This document shows, in pieces, positions 31,837 to 43,915 of a stretch of 64,000 bases of DNA. This DNA comes from Stagonosporopsis chrysanthemi (taxonomy: Eukaryota; Ascomycota; Dothideomycetes; Pleosporales; Didymellaceae). The first letter of the stretch is position 1, and each line of letters starts with the position of its first letter. The position numbers were made by a program, and so were the translations under genes. The stretch covers positions 62,001 to 126,000 of the forward strand of contig JAFISE010000078.1 of the NCBI GenBank assembly GCA_022560025.1, given 5' to 3'. The notes under the pieces were generated by a model. The model made no database searches and was not told the origin of the DNA. It was given only the letters and a program-made list of their open reading frames with translations.

Positions 31837-33555
31837 ATTCTCGCGCTCAGCTAGACAGCACCGCTATTGCGTATCAGCTTGACATATACGGTTTGCTGCA
31901 CTAGATGTGAACAACTGTCAGAATTAGCGGTGATCTGAGGCCAAACCTATTGAATTTTACCTAAAACTTTCTATGGATAGCCGTCGATCCCTGAGCATAC
32001 GCACAAAGTCGTCGCATTGCTTATGCGCAACTGTCTCACTATAGCCGCCATTGCCTGTATACTTGGATGTTTCCGCCTATGAATAACTGATCGAACCTGC
32101 TGGAGTTTAGCACATACCTTAGTACGTCTGTCGAATTTAGTCATGTAAGCCGCTCGTAGCTACATAGCGGACTTAGATTTCGCTAGAAGCACTGTTGAGA
32201 GAGTCGTCTGACTATGGGGATGTATTGTTGCGGTGATGAGCTAGCTCCATGGAGGGACCCGACCCAGATGGGATGGATGCCAAGCCTCTATGCACGTGAC
32301 AAGCACTGTCAGAGACGACACCTATTCTTAAAGGGACTGAGGCAAGATGTCCAATGCACATCATCATGCTGTAGACTCGAGTTCCAATACGTGATGATGA
32401 TCAGTATAGATTGCAGAAGGAGGCGCACGCTGCACCAGCTACACACACCTGCGCCGCTCCCCCAGACAACCTAAGGCGCCAAGTTCTCGAGCTGTCTCTC
32501 AACACGAGAACCATGTGGACCAGGACAGTCTGCATATCTGCCTTCATGCCGTCTCTGAGCAAGGTCCTCACACGCTTTCGTGCCGTCTCTGGTCGCTCGG
32601 CTTCCACTCGACATGGCCGGTGGTGTTCCAACACACGTTCGCACCTGCCACTAAGGCCTCCCAACAACTCGCACACAAAGGATATGCTCCAACATTTGCA
32701 GACTGTGTGAATTTGCATCTATGGGCGCCCTGACCTGAGCCTTCGCTTACTCCTTGTGTCTTTGTCATTTTGATCAGCACCAGCAGCACACAGCCCACGT
32801 ATATCATCGACTACTAAGACCATCGAGAGAACCTGCTGTGACCTTTCCTCTCCTTGTTCAGTCCAGTCTTCTTATCCAGTTTTCAGCGTCTGTCCTGTTG
32901 GAAAAAACGCGTGAGTCTCAGGGAAGTTTCGAAGTCTGTAGGCCAGTTCAGAGCGCTTGCAATGCAGGTGCTGTCACGGGGCGATGGGTCACGAAACATA
33001 GTAGTAGGGAGTAATTGTAGTGGCGATGCCTGAGCCGGAGGCTCGTACTAGCTAGGCTAGTGCCAAGGTTCCACTACCAGTGCAAATGCGAATCCCCAGT
33101 CCGAACATTAACACCAACTCGTGTCGTCCCTACTCCCGCCACTACACGACACAGTTGAACGCGCCCGCCCATCTTCTGCTTTTGACTGCGCATTGATCAG
33201 GAACTTCGAAGCGCTCTTGTCTGTCTTCACTCACCCCGCCATTGCCCCGTTGAGCTCGCTGCCATTAACAAACGACCTTGACGAGTTGCAGCCTTGCGCA
33301 CAAACGCCTCTATCACCTAGGCTGTCTTTCGCTGCGAAGGTGGTACGACTGTTACAATGGAGCGCCTTGTCCTCTCTTCCCCACCTCACCTCGTGCAATA
33401 AGACCGCGCGCGCGCCTCTGTCACAACCAAGAAGCAGCGCAACAAGGTCCAGAAGCGCGCCAGCATCGCACGTGGGAGCTCAACAAGTGTGTCCACTACC
33501 ATGCTGTCGATATTGCACGGTACTGATCTTGCTAGGTGTGCACGTGAAGAACAAC
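31837..33555. other. Intergenic, no gene seen
   Basis: About 1.7 kb without recognisable coding potential. The right part (33121-33555) is open in the frame that continues into the DUF7924 pseudogene, but its translation is low-complexity and I cannot tell leader from coding. Confidence 0.4.
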
Positions 33556-34919
33556 ACCTCCCAACTCCTTCCTCCGTCGTCTTCGCCCTCATCCTGCCGC
33601 ATCAAGGACTGGCAAACCAAACTACCAGCTGCAGCGTTGCAGTCCCAACAGCAAGGTCAAGTCGACTCCCTTAGCCCCATACACGAAGAATACCCTGAAC
33701 TCGAGCCTCCGCCGCCGCTTTGCCAGCTCACTGCACGTAACCTCCAGTCGCACACGCAACGGACGAACCCTAGCCAACCGCCTCTGCCAATCATGACGGA
33801 GACGAATTTGGTAGCGACGTCCGGGGAACTTTTGAAGGACAAGGAGAAGCTCGAACAGTTCGGGTGAATTAAGTTGCCAGACCAAGGGACCTTCCCAGGC
33901 GATCTCGAGAGCTTTGTCAACAACGTCATGAAGAGCATCGACGAGAAGGACACGCCTGGTGCCAAAAGACTACACCAAATTCATTCAAAGGCAATAGACA
34001 CCAATGAGGCTAAGGCCGCCGAAATCATAAGCCAGTGGCTTCTACCTCGTGAGGAAGACAACGACTTTGGTGGCGAAGATTTCATAGCTGTTGCTATTGA
34101 CTCCAAGCTAGCGGAACAGTACGTAAAGCATCCCAGAGACAAGTCGCTGGACCTGAAGTGTCCAAAACCTGACAGGATCATTGGCTTTGCTTCTTACCAC
34201 AGTGAGTTGAGATCCATCTTCGATGAAGCCCAGTGGACCCTGCACAATGAGGCCCACCTTCCTTTCATCACAGTTGAGTTCAAGAGCGCAAAAGGCAAGG
34301 GCATTCACTACGCTACTTTGCAACAAGCTCGCACGGGCATTGCCGCCAACAACCACCTTAGCGACTTCTTTCAATCGGCTGGAATTACTCCCACCCCGCT
34401 CGACACCGTCCACTTTGGAATCGCATGCGATGCAAGCAGGGTGGTCCTCTATCTCCACTGGATTGACCCTGACGGCCGTCGTTGCATGAAGCGCATCTTC
34501 GAAACTCTCATGGCCGCTGATGATCACCTTGGATCATGGAATGAGGGCATGGTCAAGATGAGGAAATACATCCGCAACATCGTTGCTTGGGCTAGGGATG
34601 TAAGAATAGTCAAGATCAAGGCTACCATCGCAGTGAGACAGTCCCAGGTCGATGACCAGAGAAGGCGATAGGCCGCACAATCTCATCCTCAGCGGACAAC
34701 TGGTAGGGGCCGAGGCCGAGGCCAAGGCCGGGGCAGGGGCTCTTTATCATCAATTTCCTCTGGTACTATTCATGACGGTTGTCCATCAACAACAGCTCTG
34801 GTAACCTTCAAGGTCTGGGTCGAGCCCGTGGTCGCGGTCAGCCACCTCAGCAGCAGCAACAGCAGCATGGTGGACCTCCACCTCGCAGATCAAAGCGTCT
34901 GGGACCTGCCCCATTCTGA
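33556..34919 (+). pseudogene. DUF7924 family protein, disrupted
   Basis: A continuous family match is broken three times. A TGA at 33865-33867 splits the open frame just before the KLPDQGTFPGDLESF block; it is in frame on both sides. A TAG at 34669-34671 interrupts before an Arg/Gly-rich (GRGRGRGQGRGRG) tail. The true C-terminus (Gln run, then SKRLGPAPF) is in another frame, so a frameshift lies between about 34742 and 34793. The central domain is otherwise intact, with KPDRIIGF and FITVEFKSAKGKG giving a PD...ExK arrangement (Asp at 34171, Glu and Lys at 34276-34284) that resembles PD-(D/E)xK nucleases, followed by the HFGIACD and YLHWID strands. The family is abundant in Dothideomycetes; its function is unknown. 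Both stops can arise by one C-to-T or G-to-A change. The 5' limit is uncertain. Confidence 0.75.
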
Positions 34920-35256
34920 GATGAAGTTGAGATGGCATGGATAAGAAGGTCATGGTTGCGACTTCGCGATGTCATGATCTAGTCTAGTGAGGAGTTTCGG
35001 TGCGGACACACTGCCACATACTTAGTTGTCGCGACCAAAAGAAAGCCCAAATACACGTGCATTTGAGCCCTGAGTTAGCGCGTTCAAGTAGGCCTTCGGC
35101 GGCTCTGTGACATTAGTAAATAGATCTCTGTCCCGTAGAAGCTTGAAGGGTTGCATATATATGCGTGAACCCATTTGACTGACTTCTTGACGCTGTGATG
35201 TGCTTTTACTGCGCTACAAAGACAGTCCGGCGCTAGGAAAGGTTGGCACCGAAGAA

Positions 35257-35520
35257 CTAACAACCGGTATTTGGGCACTGAGAGGCAATTTTCCTGGTGG
35301 TTCCTTCATAGTAAATCAACACTGCTTTGGTACGAGGAGCACCACATAAAGACCCTATCCAATCGCATATCCTAGTGATCTCACCTCTGGCGGATCTGTT
35401 TGCGAACAATTGACAGTCTTCTCGAACGGAATAATCACATCGCGTACCTGCGAAAACTGGCTGATTATCGGCATCAGGACAGTCGGGGCTTACATCACGT
35501 GCTTCAAGGGGAGTAGACAT
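35257..35520 (-). CDS. Candidate small cysteine-rich protein, N-terminus unresolved
   Basis: An 87-codon frame with seven Cys (residues 14, 28, 36, 52, 59, 82, 87) and an opening that looks like the end of a propeptide (STPLEARD). Such composition is common in small secreted fungal proteins. No signal peptide is present at its ATG, and I could not find a convincing upstream exon, although a TCTTCATAG acceptor-like site lies about 25 bases before. It may be a relic or chance frame. No family is recognised. Confidence 0.25.
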   Translation of the reverse strand: MSTPLEARDVSPDCPDADNQPVFAGTRCDYSVREDCQLFANRSARGEITRICDWIGSLCGAPRTKAVLIYYEGTTRKIASQCPNTGC

Positions 35521-35655
35521 TCTTGCACGTTTTTGATAATGTACCAGCTATGAAGACAAGAGTATGAACGCAAAAATTGCAAGACAATTAATTTAGGCCT
35601 CAAATCAACAGCTGTAGATAATCAGTTGACTAAGCAGCGCTAGCGACTCGCAGTC

Positions 35656-35692
35656 CATCTCGTCTCGTCTCGTCCCGTCACGCCTCGTCTAA
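35656..35692 (+). repeat. Short CGTCT-type tandem repeat
   Basis: Five to six imperfect copies of a five-base CGTCT/CGTCC unit. Simple repeat with no evident function. Confidence 0.5.
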
Positions 35693-38304
35693 TCCTGCCT
35701 CAGCACGCAACTTCACATTGTTGCCAGAGCTTTCATGTCCACAACAGCCACGGCAACAACGCCTCCTGTCCTCCCATCGCCATCACCGTCGCTATCGCCA
35801 GCACCATCACGCCGCTCAAGCCGGCGCACGACGTCGGCGCGTCTTCACTTGCACCGCGCAGCCTGCACCCTCGCACGCCGGGCGCCAAGTACCGTAGGTC
35901 ACTGAATCGCCCGCCCCGTCCCGCTATCGTCGCCGCTCTGGGCGCGCGATGCGACTTGGACGCGCTGGTGCGCACTAAAGAGAGTCGCCCATGCCATCAT
36001 GCCTTGACATGAGCACCACGTGGATCTGTGGGACTAGGACTTTGTTGCCTGATAGATACTGAGAAGAAAGAGAGGCAGGCCAGGAGACAGGTGCGAGGAG
36101 GATCAGTCTTCTCTGGATCGAGCACCTTTGTGCGCGCCTGGAGCTGCTTTCGAGTAACTGCCTGCTTGCCGCACTGCTGCAGATGCGGAACGGGGCCGAG
36201 TTGGGTACCTCTGTTTTGTTACACTCTTTGCAATAACAATTATGCGTTGGTGCATTGGAAACTGGGAGTCCTGTCGCAACTGTGCTGAGCCTGACATCGA
36301 TACAGCGCTGCGCAAGTGCCTCGCCGCTGTCGCTGCTGCCCTGCGTCATCTTTATCCTGCCCTGCTCGAGAAAGCGCCGAACGTTTGGAGCGAGGGGGGG
36401 AAGGTGCTGCGCATGCATCAGCTGGGCGCCCGTAGACAAGTTGGGACCCTCCTCCACACGATATTCACGACTAGGGTCCGACTCGGTCGTTTGATCGCGA
36501 CCTGGGTCATGATTTGACCCTTCCGGACCTTGCTGTATCGATCCCTTAGCTATAGACACTTTCAGCAGATTTTCACGATGTATTGCCCTCAACAAGGAAA
36601 CTCTGCAAAGGTAACAAAATTGAGAAGTTGTGCGCATACATCAGAGTCTCGTCCCTAAACCTTTGCGGACTACTCTGGATCAGGCAAAACCATCGATCAA
36701 ACATCAAATTATATCACACATTCCTGCATGACCATCTGCTGCTGGCACATGCTTCCTCCACCTTCGGCATTCAGGATGCAAATATTGGTTGAGGCATTGC
36801 CGTTGAGCGTAGATGTATACAGGTTCATGCAAAGGAAAACCTGCCTCAACACAAGGTAGCAATCCTGTCGACAGGCGGTGTTAGACCAAGACTCACGAAG
36901 ACCGCCGCTGCTGTCATCTGGCGACGACAGCAATATCTTTCTCTCTCCGTATTTACCGACTCCGCTTCTGCGCTTTCCCACATATCCATGCACCGCTTCC
37001 ATCCTGCGCTATCTAATATGCTTATCAAAGCTATCCAAATCAAAGCTATCCAACACCTAGAACGACCAAAAGTCTGGAACGTACACTGAGGCCGCTAAGC
37101 CGTCAATTCTAGGCGGATGTACGGCAGCAAGCAAGTAAGCTAGTGCTGCCGAGTAGCGGCTAGCTTGTGGTCTCTGTTTCTATTTTGTTTGTACTTTGCG
37201 ACAATCTCATATCATTCTAGGGGGTGAAGAGGTCTTAGAGGATTCGCCGACATCAAGACTTAGAAAAGAGAGAGTGAACATCTTGTATTCGTGCCTACCT
37301 ACGCAACTTGATGGTTCCCCATCTCTGGGCATATGCATGCCTGAGATTCGTCCACTTTGTCATCCGCCATTTTTCGGGAGAAGACCGTCATCCACACGAA
37401 AATTTTCGCGCTCAGGCAACGAGAAATGTCAGCTGGAGCTCAAGCGAAAATTCAGTCCATTCGTACGCATTTTGGGGTCTCATGAGGGACCAGGGATGAG
37501 GCTCTGCTATTTGCTTGTCCCTGAAGAAACTCCTGTAGACTGGCCACATCTTCTAATGACTTTAAGCAAGGCGCTAATAATGGTATCCTCTCCGCACCGA
37601 ACCATCATTCCACGCATCGTCCGCCCGCCTGTCTACACTCCATCCAGATTTCCATCACACGCGCGACAACCCGATTCACGAACGTTCCGCGTAGAACATC
37701 TTTCGAAGACTTTGATGAGACAATGCCTGTGGTTGGCGTGACGTTTGAGTAGCACGGGTATTCAGGATCTGTAGAGAAGCCCTGGCGAGGTTGCTGGAGC
37801 AATTTTGACAAAATGGCGCCGGGGCGTGTGTCTCTTGACGTATAGACTGTGGAGACGTAAGTTTGGGATCTCAATTGCTGATTAAAGTTGCAGGAGCGTG
37901 CTCTATCTGATAGTACTGATCGTGCTGGTGGTACTGATGGACGATATTCGATCACTTCAGAGGCTTCAACGGATTTGAAGGTTGCGCTGGGTCAGTCTGA
38001 GATTCGACCGATGCTATTGATTAACGTACGAACGGCGGGTTGGTCCTTTGCGATTTTCCCTGGCGCGCCCCTACACGTACTTCAAAGCAATCGCGGGAAA
38101 CCGATGCAGCAAGACTACACCAGGCATGCTGAGCCGTTTGGAAAGAATAGAGCTCACACTCCCAGCCTCAAAATTGATTGATCCTCCCACATGACTGTCT
38201 TAGAGGCTGGCTGCTGGTGTGACCACGCGTACTTGAAGTAAATTTCACCTATCACAACGTGTCTGAAGCCACCAAAGAGCATTCTACGAAGAAGTTAGTC
38301 CAAC

Positions 38305-39761
38305 CTACTGGCTGAACAACCACTTCTCGAACTGCACAGCATCAAGACCCTGTGGTATCATTCCCCTTTTCGTCCCCCGCTTCATGGAGCACAGTCCATA
38401 GCTAGCATGAGTTGCTGGCTTCAGCGCAAAAGCTTTTACTCTCTGCGTTTCAGGGCTGTCCTCGCCCTCACAAACAATTCTAGCCTGATACGCCCTGTCC
38501 GCGAAAACGCTCGCCCGAGCCTGGTCTCCATGTGCAATGCTAACTTGAAAAGCATCGTAATAGAGTCTGGCAGTGAGGGGTGCAGCGCCGTCGTCGTATT
38601 CGGTCTTGAGAATCTGGAGAAGTGCAAGGCAGCCTCTCAGACTCTCCTTTGACCTCCCCATCATGTTCACTGGATCGCTAATAACTTCATCGAGGCTCTG
38701 AATTTGTCTGCGGCGGGCATCACTGTCTTAGATCTCGGATGAGGAATCAGAGCACCTGTGACAGCTGCAGTCGAATGCAAAGGATTCTTTCAAGAAGGCT
38801 CAGCGTTCAGCAGATAGACGTCCATGATCGTACGGGATTACGATTTCCTCCCCCGCTTTGATGGGACGGACTGCATGAATTGTTTCGTGCTTCTCATTTT
38901 CTTTCCAGTTGTTGTGGGAGTTTGGGATGCAGCTGTGATTGATGAGGTAGATTGTAGGGTAAACCCCACCCACTACGCTGCTCGATCCACAAGGTAGAGC
39001 GTTTGTCTTAAAAATGGTACTGAAAGGATAACTCCCGGGGGATTTATTGTGTAGCGACAGGAATTGGCGTTGCGAGTCTTTGGGTAATGATCTCAGCCTT
39101 GTTGCGAGTGTGAGCTCCAACTCTTTGCGTGGCATGGGCACAGCTGTAAGAAGTGGCTTCTCACAAAGGATTCGAGTGCCTTTGGATAGATTGAAGCGGG
39201 CGACGAGGCCCCTTCCTTTCCCAGGAATATCTTCGACTTCGAAGAGGGGGATGTCGAGCTCTTTCAAGGTATCGACTCCGTTAATGAACGATGCGATGCT
39301 GGTATGAATATCGGGCTCACCCGTCTATGGAGTAAAAGTTAAATCCTATCAAGGAACAAGCATATAGGGTCATAATAAACCTTTTCATAGGATCGAATGA
39401 ACTCGTTGACCTCATTCCAACCGTAGTGACCATAACCATTGAAACCTTCGTGCCAGTATTGAACGCGGGAGCCAAAGTGGGCTTGTGCAATACGTGTAAC
39501 CGTGTTGATGTAGGCTTCTACTCCAGAGTTCGCTGCGATGCTTCCCGAAACCTTTGAGCTGAAACGCAGGAGCTTGTGGCCCTCAAAAGGGAGACTTGGG
39601 TGTTCACCAGCTTTGAACAGGATGTAATTTGGTTTTATCTCAACCTGCATGTCGTCTTTGTAGTGACTCTTGATCAGCTCTATGAATTGTTTCCAGTTCT
39701 GTCTATCAACGACTCCTTTAGTAAGCCGAGGGACCATATCGAAACCAGCGTCCATGCCCAT
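38305..39761 (-). pseudogene. SET-domain protein, disrupted by two in-frame stops
   Basis: Exon 1 is 39761-39381 and exon 2 39324-38305, joined by a 56-bp intron (GTTTAT..CATAG, branch ATTTAAC) that links IRSYEK to TGEPDIHTSIAS. Exon 2 keeps one frame of 340 codons with stops only at 38802-38800 (TGA) and 38730-38728 (TAA) before its natural end. The domain order is an N-terminal region of a fungal family, then the SET domain opening (EVEDIPGKGRGLVARF), the NHSCIPN signature and GEEIVIPYDHG, a CSCHRCS post-SET-like cysteine group between the stops, and a C-terminal helical region. Such proteins are presumed lysine methyltransferases of unknown target. TGA and TAA fit CGA and CAA with single C-to-T changes. 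Apart from these two codons the frame looks preserved, so the loss seems recent. Confidence 0.8.
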
Positions 39762-41267
39762 GGCTACACTTTTGAATCTGATCGAACAAGCAGGATAGTG
39801 CTAGATAATAGTTAAGGGTGAAGGATCAAGTAATTGACTTTGAACTGGTACAGGTTGTTGGTTCCGTCGCCTGATGTTGAGCAACCTCATAACCTCATGA
39901 TCGGCACTTGATCCCGCAAGTTTACTGTCAATCGGTGGATCAGATCTTGCTATTGATCAGACAAGGAACCTCACCGCCGCTGTTGTGGAACCTTTACTTA
40001 TCGCAGACATCGAGCGGGCGCCTATAGGAAGAAAAGAGTGATGTGACTTGTAGAGCTTCCGCATGACGACTTTGCTCAAATCGATATCGCAACTAGCGAT
40101 CCATCTACACTTCATAACACGTTTGAAGTCATCCACCCGTGAGTACGGTTACGGAGCTCGACGTACACTCTCAATCACAGTTCTTGAGATCTTCAAGTCA
40201 GCTTCTTGAGGTGTGTCAAGTCTATGACTTCCGTTGATGAACTGTGCGGCTGGTCACATGCAGAAGCCTGAGAAGGATATTTTACTACATGATTCAACAA
40301 TCAAGCTAACGACATTGCAGAGCGGCATATGGCCTAGTGCTTGACGCCAAACGCGGGGTATGCATATCTCAACAGTTTCCAAATTAGAGTAATGTGCATC
40401 GGCGTACGTCCATGTAGAATCTGTATCGGGTGAAATATGGTGGCGGATGTCGTACCTCTCACCATCGCTGTAACACGATCGACCGTCACACTATTCCATA
40501 ATGCCAATTAATTACGACGAGGCACTGACATTGTCTCTATCAAGGCGAACCATCTATCCTTGTCCTTTGCATCAGTTCCTGTCATCGCAAAGCAACTTAC
40601 GGCTAACAAAGCGGTTGCGTATAATGGACGCGGACTCTAGTCTCATGACCCTTCTAAGCGCCAACTCTAAGGATAGATTTATTAGTATTTAGACAGTCCC
40701 AAACGCATTAGACGAACTATAATAGACACAGAGTTGCACCGCATTTTTGCAGATTAGAGTTCTCTCAGAAGGTGTAAGTGCACAGGCAGTGACCTGTCTG
40801 AACATGAATTTCTTATTCCTTCTTTGCAGAAGGCAGACAAATTAGTACCTACATCAACAACTTTTGTGCTGCAGCAAATACATACATGACTCGCAAACGA
40901 CATCGCGACTTCAAGATTCAGGGGCAGCATGACATCTGGTGCGGGGTTGTTTGATGGCGTTATTTGACAAGTCGACTCTGCATAGGTAAGCGCTAGGCTT
41001 GCAGAAGTTAGCGATGCTGCATTATCGCTGCAGTTATCTGATAAGGGCAACGCACTCGGAATGTAAACGGTTCTATCCCCCACTATCATTGGCCGCATGG
41101 TATCTCCTGCAGCCGAATAATTTTATCGCGCGGAAACTCTGCGTGCCGATTTTGAAGCTTTGCATATGACTAGGCAGCAGCGTAACAGGGCTGAGAGGCA
41201 GTGATCGATACTTCTTACAACAGAACGTAGCCACGCGTTCATTTTTTCAACAAAACAACACAGTGTA
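39762..41267. other. Divergent intergenic region
   Basis: About 1.5 kb between the SET pseudogene start (minus) and the HET gene start (plus). Only short frames without family features were seen. Confidence 0.45.
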
Positions 41268-43915
41268 ATGGAATCATGCAGCGCAGGCGTTGAACCTGGA
41301 ACGAAGCCCAAACTTGGTCCCGAGGACACCTTATACGATCCGCTACCAACATCAACTTCGATTCGGGTCCTACTCCTCGCACCAGGCCAGACCGAAGATG
41401 AGGAAATCTGCTGCTACTTCTTTCCCTGTGATCTGGACAACGACCGTGCAGTCAATCCATCGAATCCGCGGCCTTTCAAGAGCCTGAGCTTTGCAAAAGC
41501 ATCTGGGCTGGGCCGTGAAGGTGCCGAAAGGGAGTTTGCGCTTCATGTCGACATGTACAACGAAGAAATTCGGCAAGGTGTGATCGATAACTCAAGTCAT
41601 CAGCTAAAGAAGGCGTCCAGCAAAGGAAAAAGACCTGCAACAAGTTGTAACGACACCAAACGCACACTCCGGAAAGTCATCGACTCATTTGCAACTTGCT
41701 CCAGGTCTGAGATGGAAGCTTCAGTTAGCGAGTATCTCGAAAACCTCAGCAGCCTCTCAGAAAACGAGACAGTCTCCGATAGGCACCGGCGCATTGTACA
41801 CGGCTTTATTGGAAGCTACTTGAACAAAATGTTGGAGAATAAGCATGTCTGGAAGAGCCAAGAGAAGGCATTTAGAGCGTGGCGCGAGCAATTCATTTCT
41901 GCCGAAGTGACAGGCAGGAACGATCCACCGGACTTGCTCAACGATGAAGATTGGGACTTCCTACAGCTAGCGAGGAAAACTTTCTGGGAAGACTCCTTGA
42001 AGACTCAGCTCCACCCGTTCCAGCGATTTACAGCACTTTCCTATGTATGGGGAAGCCCTGATGCACCAAAAAGCATTCTTATAGACGGAGAAACAAGGTT
42101 TTGGGTGACACAAAACTTGTACAATGCTCTCAGATCAGTGCGGAGAACGCACGAAGCCCGGGCACTCTGGATTGATGCAATCTGCATTAATCAAAATGAT
42201 CTGGACGAAAAGCGACTGCAGATTGGACTCATGAGACGTATATACAGGCAGGCGCATGAAGTCCTTGCATTCATACCCCAGACACCCGAAGACAACCAAT
42301 CCTTCAACAAGCTTGTGGGGCTGATCCTCAAAGCGGACCAGCGATGCCGAGAGGTCGTTGCCTCTGGACTGGTATCCAATGAGGAGCCTCCTGAGAGCGA
42401 TGTCACTACTATATTCAAAGGGTCTATGCTTCAAATCCACAAGGTGGTTGGTCCTGTAAAACCAACAGGAGCTTGTATTGAGGATCACGGGCTGCCTGAT
42501 GAGAATGACCCTTTATGGAATTGTTGGAGGCGCTTCTTCGCCTCACCCTACTTCCAGCGGATTTGGATTCTACAGGAGTATGCTCTTGCTCAGAGACTGT
42601 ACTTTCAGCTTGGTCACTCTCAGGGCAGTTCAGACATAATACTTCTTGTGATGAACAGCGTGGATGAAAGGAGTAGACGACTAAACAGCAAATATTTGAG
42701 CTGTGTTGATGACCGACTTTCTTCGGCCGCATACAAGGGATGGATTGGTTTCAAGCAAATGGCCATGCAGCGAGTTTTCACACGGTCTGACATATACAAG
42801 TCCAAGATAAAGAAACGGACACTTGTTGATCTATTGCCGACAGGCCTATCACTGGAAGCCAGCGATCCACGTGATAAGATCTACGGCCTACTGGGTCTTG
42901 TGTCAGATGCTGATGAATTCATGGACCTAGTCAGCTACGACGAATCAGACGCGTATCCGGAGATCTACAGACGGTTTGCCAATCGCTTCATCGAGAGGGG
43001 AGACATCATTTCAATACTGAGGATGGCCTGTCAGACACGGAATCACGTTCAAATGCCCAGTTGGGTACCGGTAGGTTCATACATGCAATGAAGATCGATA
43101 GTTGTACTAATGCTGAGGTTAACCAGGACTGGTCTGCCTCACGCTCGTACAACGCGATATCGTTGAACTACAAATTTCGCGCTGGAGGCGATGAACCCTT
43201 AAGCTTCCAGACTGTGCCACAGTGTTCTGATCAACTTCAGATAACAGGATATCTTGATTCCGCCGTCATCTCCCTGACCGATGCATTGCTCCCCTTAAGA
43301 CGGTCTACCTCAATGGGCGCTGGACAGGACAGCAGACACGATCTCTTGGAGAATGTACTCACGATCTGGGACCAGCTTTGCGAACATCTCGGTCAATCCA
43401 GGAGCTCCGATCCATCCATCTTCATTGACCTCTTTGACTGTTTGACCATGCAATTACAGAAGTTCGATACCAAGGACAAGATCGACGACGACAACAACGG
43501 AACGAACGACTTCAAGAACTTTATGGTCTTCATGACTCGCATGATGGAATACGAAACATCAGGAGACCGAGCCAAGTATCTGGAAGACAACCGCATGACC
43601 TACGCTGTCGAAAACATGAACGAAGACGAACACAACTTCATCGTTAAGATGGAGAGAAACAGCACCAACAGGCGGTTTTGCATTCTTGGCGTAGACAAGC
43701 AAATAGCCCTTGTACCAGAACATACTGAAATCGGCGACGTTATTGTGATAGTCAAAGGCGGACCGGTGCCACTGGTGTTGAGACAGATGCCTGAGGGTGT
43801 CGTCGACGGCGGCGCAGCCTACGAGTTGATTGGCGATGCGTACATTCCTGGAATTATGCTAGGCGAAGTTGTGCAGAAGCAAGGATTTGTATGGAACCAG
43901 ATTGTGTTATTGTAG
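41268..43915 (+). CDS. HET-domain protein with a long insertion in the HET region
   Basis: Two exons, 41268-43070 and 43127-43915, with a 56-bp intron (GTAGGT..ACCAG, phase 0) rebuild the family run PSWVP-DWS and give 863 residues. The three HET blocks are FTALSYVWG (254-262), LWIDAICINQND (300-311) and the RIWILQEYALA block in the middle of the protein. The strand that normally just precedes FTALSYVWG (SIRVLLLAPG, 31-40) is separated from it by about 190 residues, mostly charged and helical, which is longer than usual. HET proteins mediate heterokaryon incompatibility and programmed cell death in filamentous ascomycetes. No transmembrane segment or signal peptide is seen. The frame is intact. 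The partner gene and allelic specificity are unknown. Confidence 0.9.

Larger units (their letters stand above)
34920..38304. other. 3.4-kb region with at most one small candidate gene
   Basis: Apart from the Cys-rich candidate at 35257-35520, the open frames here (for example 35975-36637 minus, 37196-37741 plus) have no recognisable domains and no coherent splice partners. A short CGTCT-like repeat occurs near 35656-35692. No RNA gene was identified. Confidence 0.45.

Noticed and set aside
35975..36637. 220-codon minus-strand frame
   Set aside because: No domain, mixed low-quality composition, and competing open frames on the plus strand; not supported as a gene.
37196..37741. 181-codon plus-strand frame
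   Set aside because: No recognisable family or splice partner; length is within chance for this composition.
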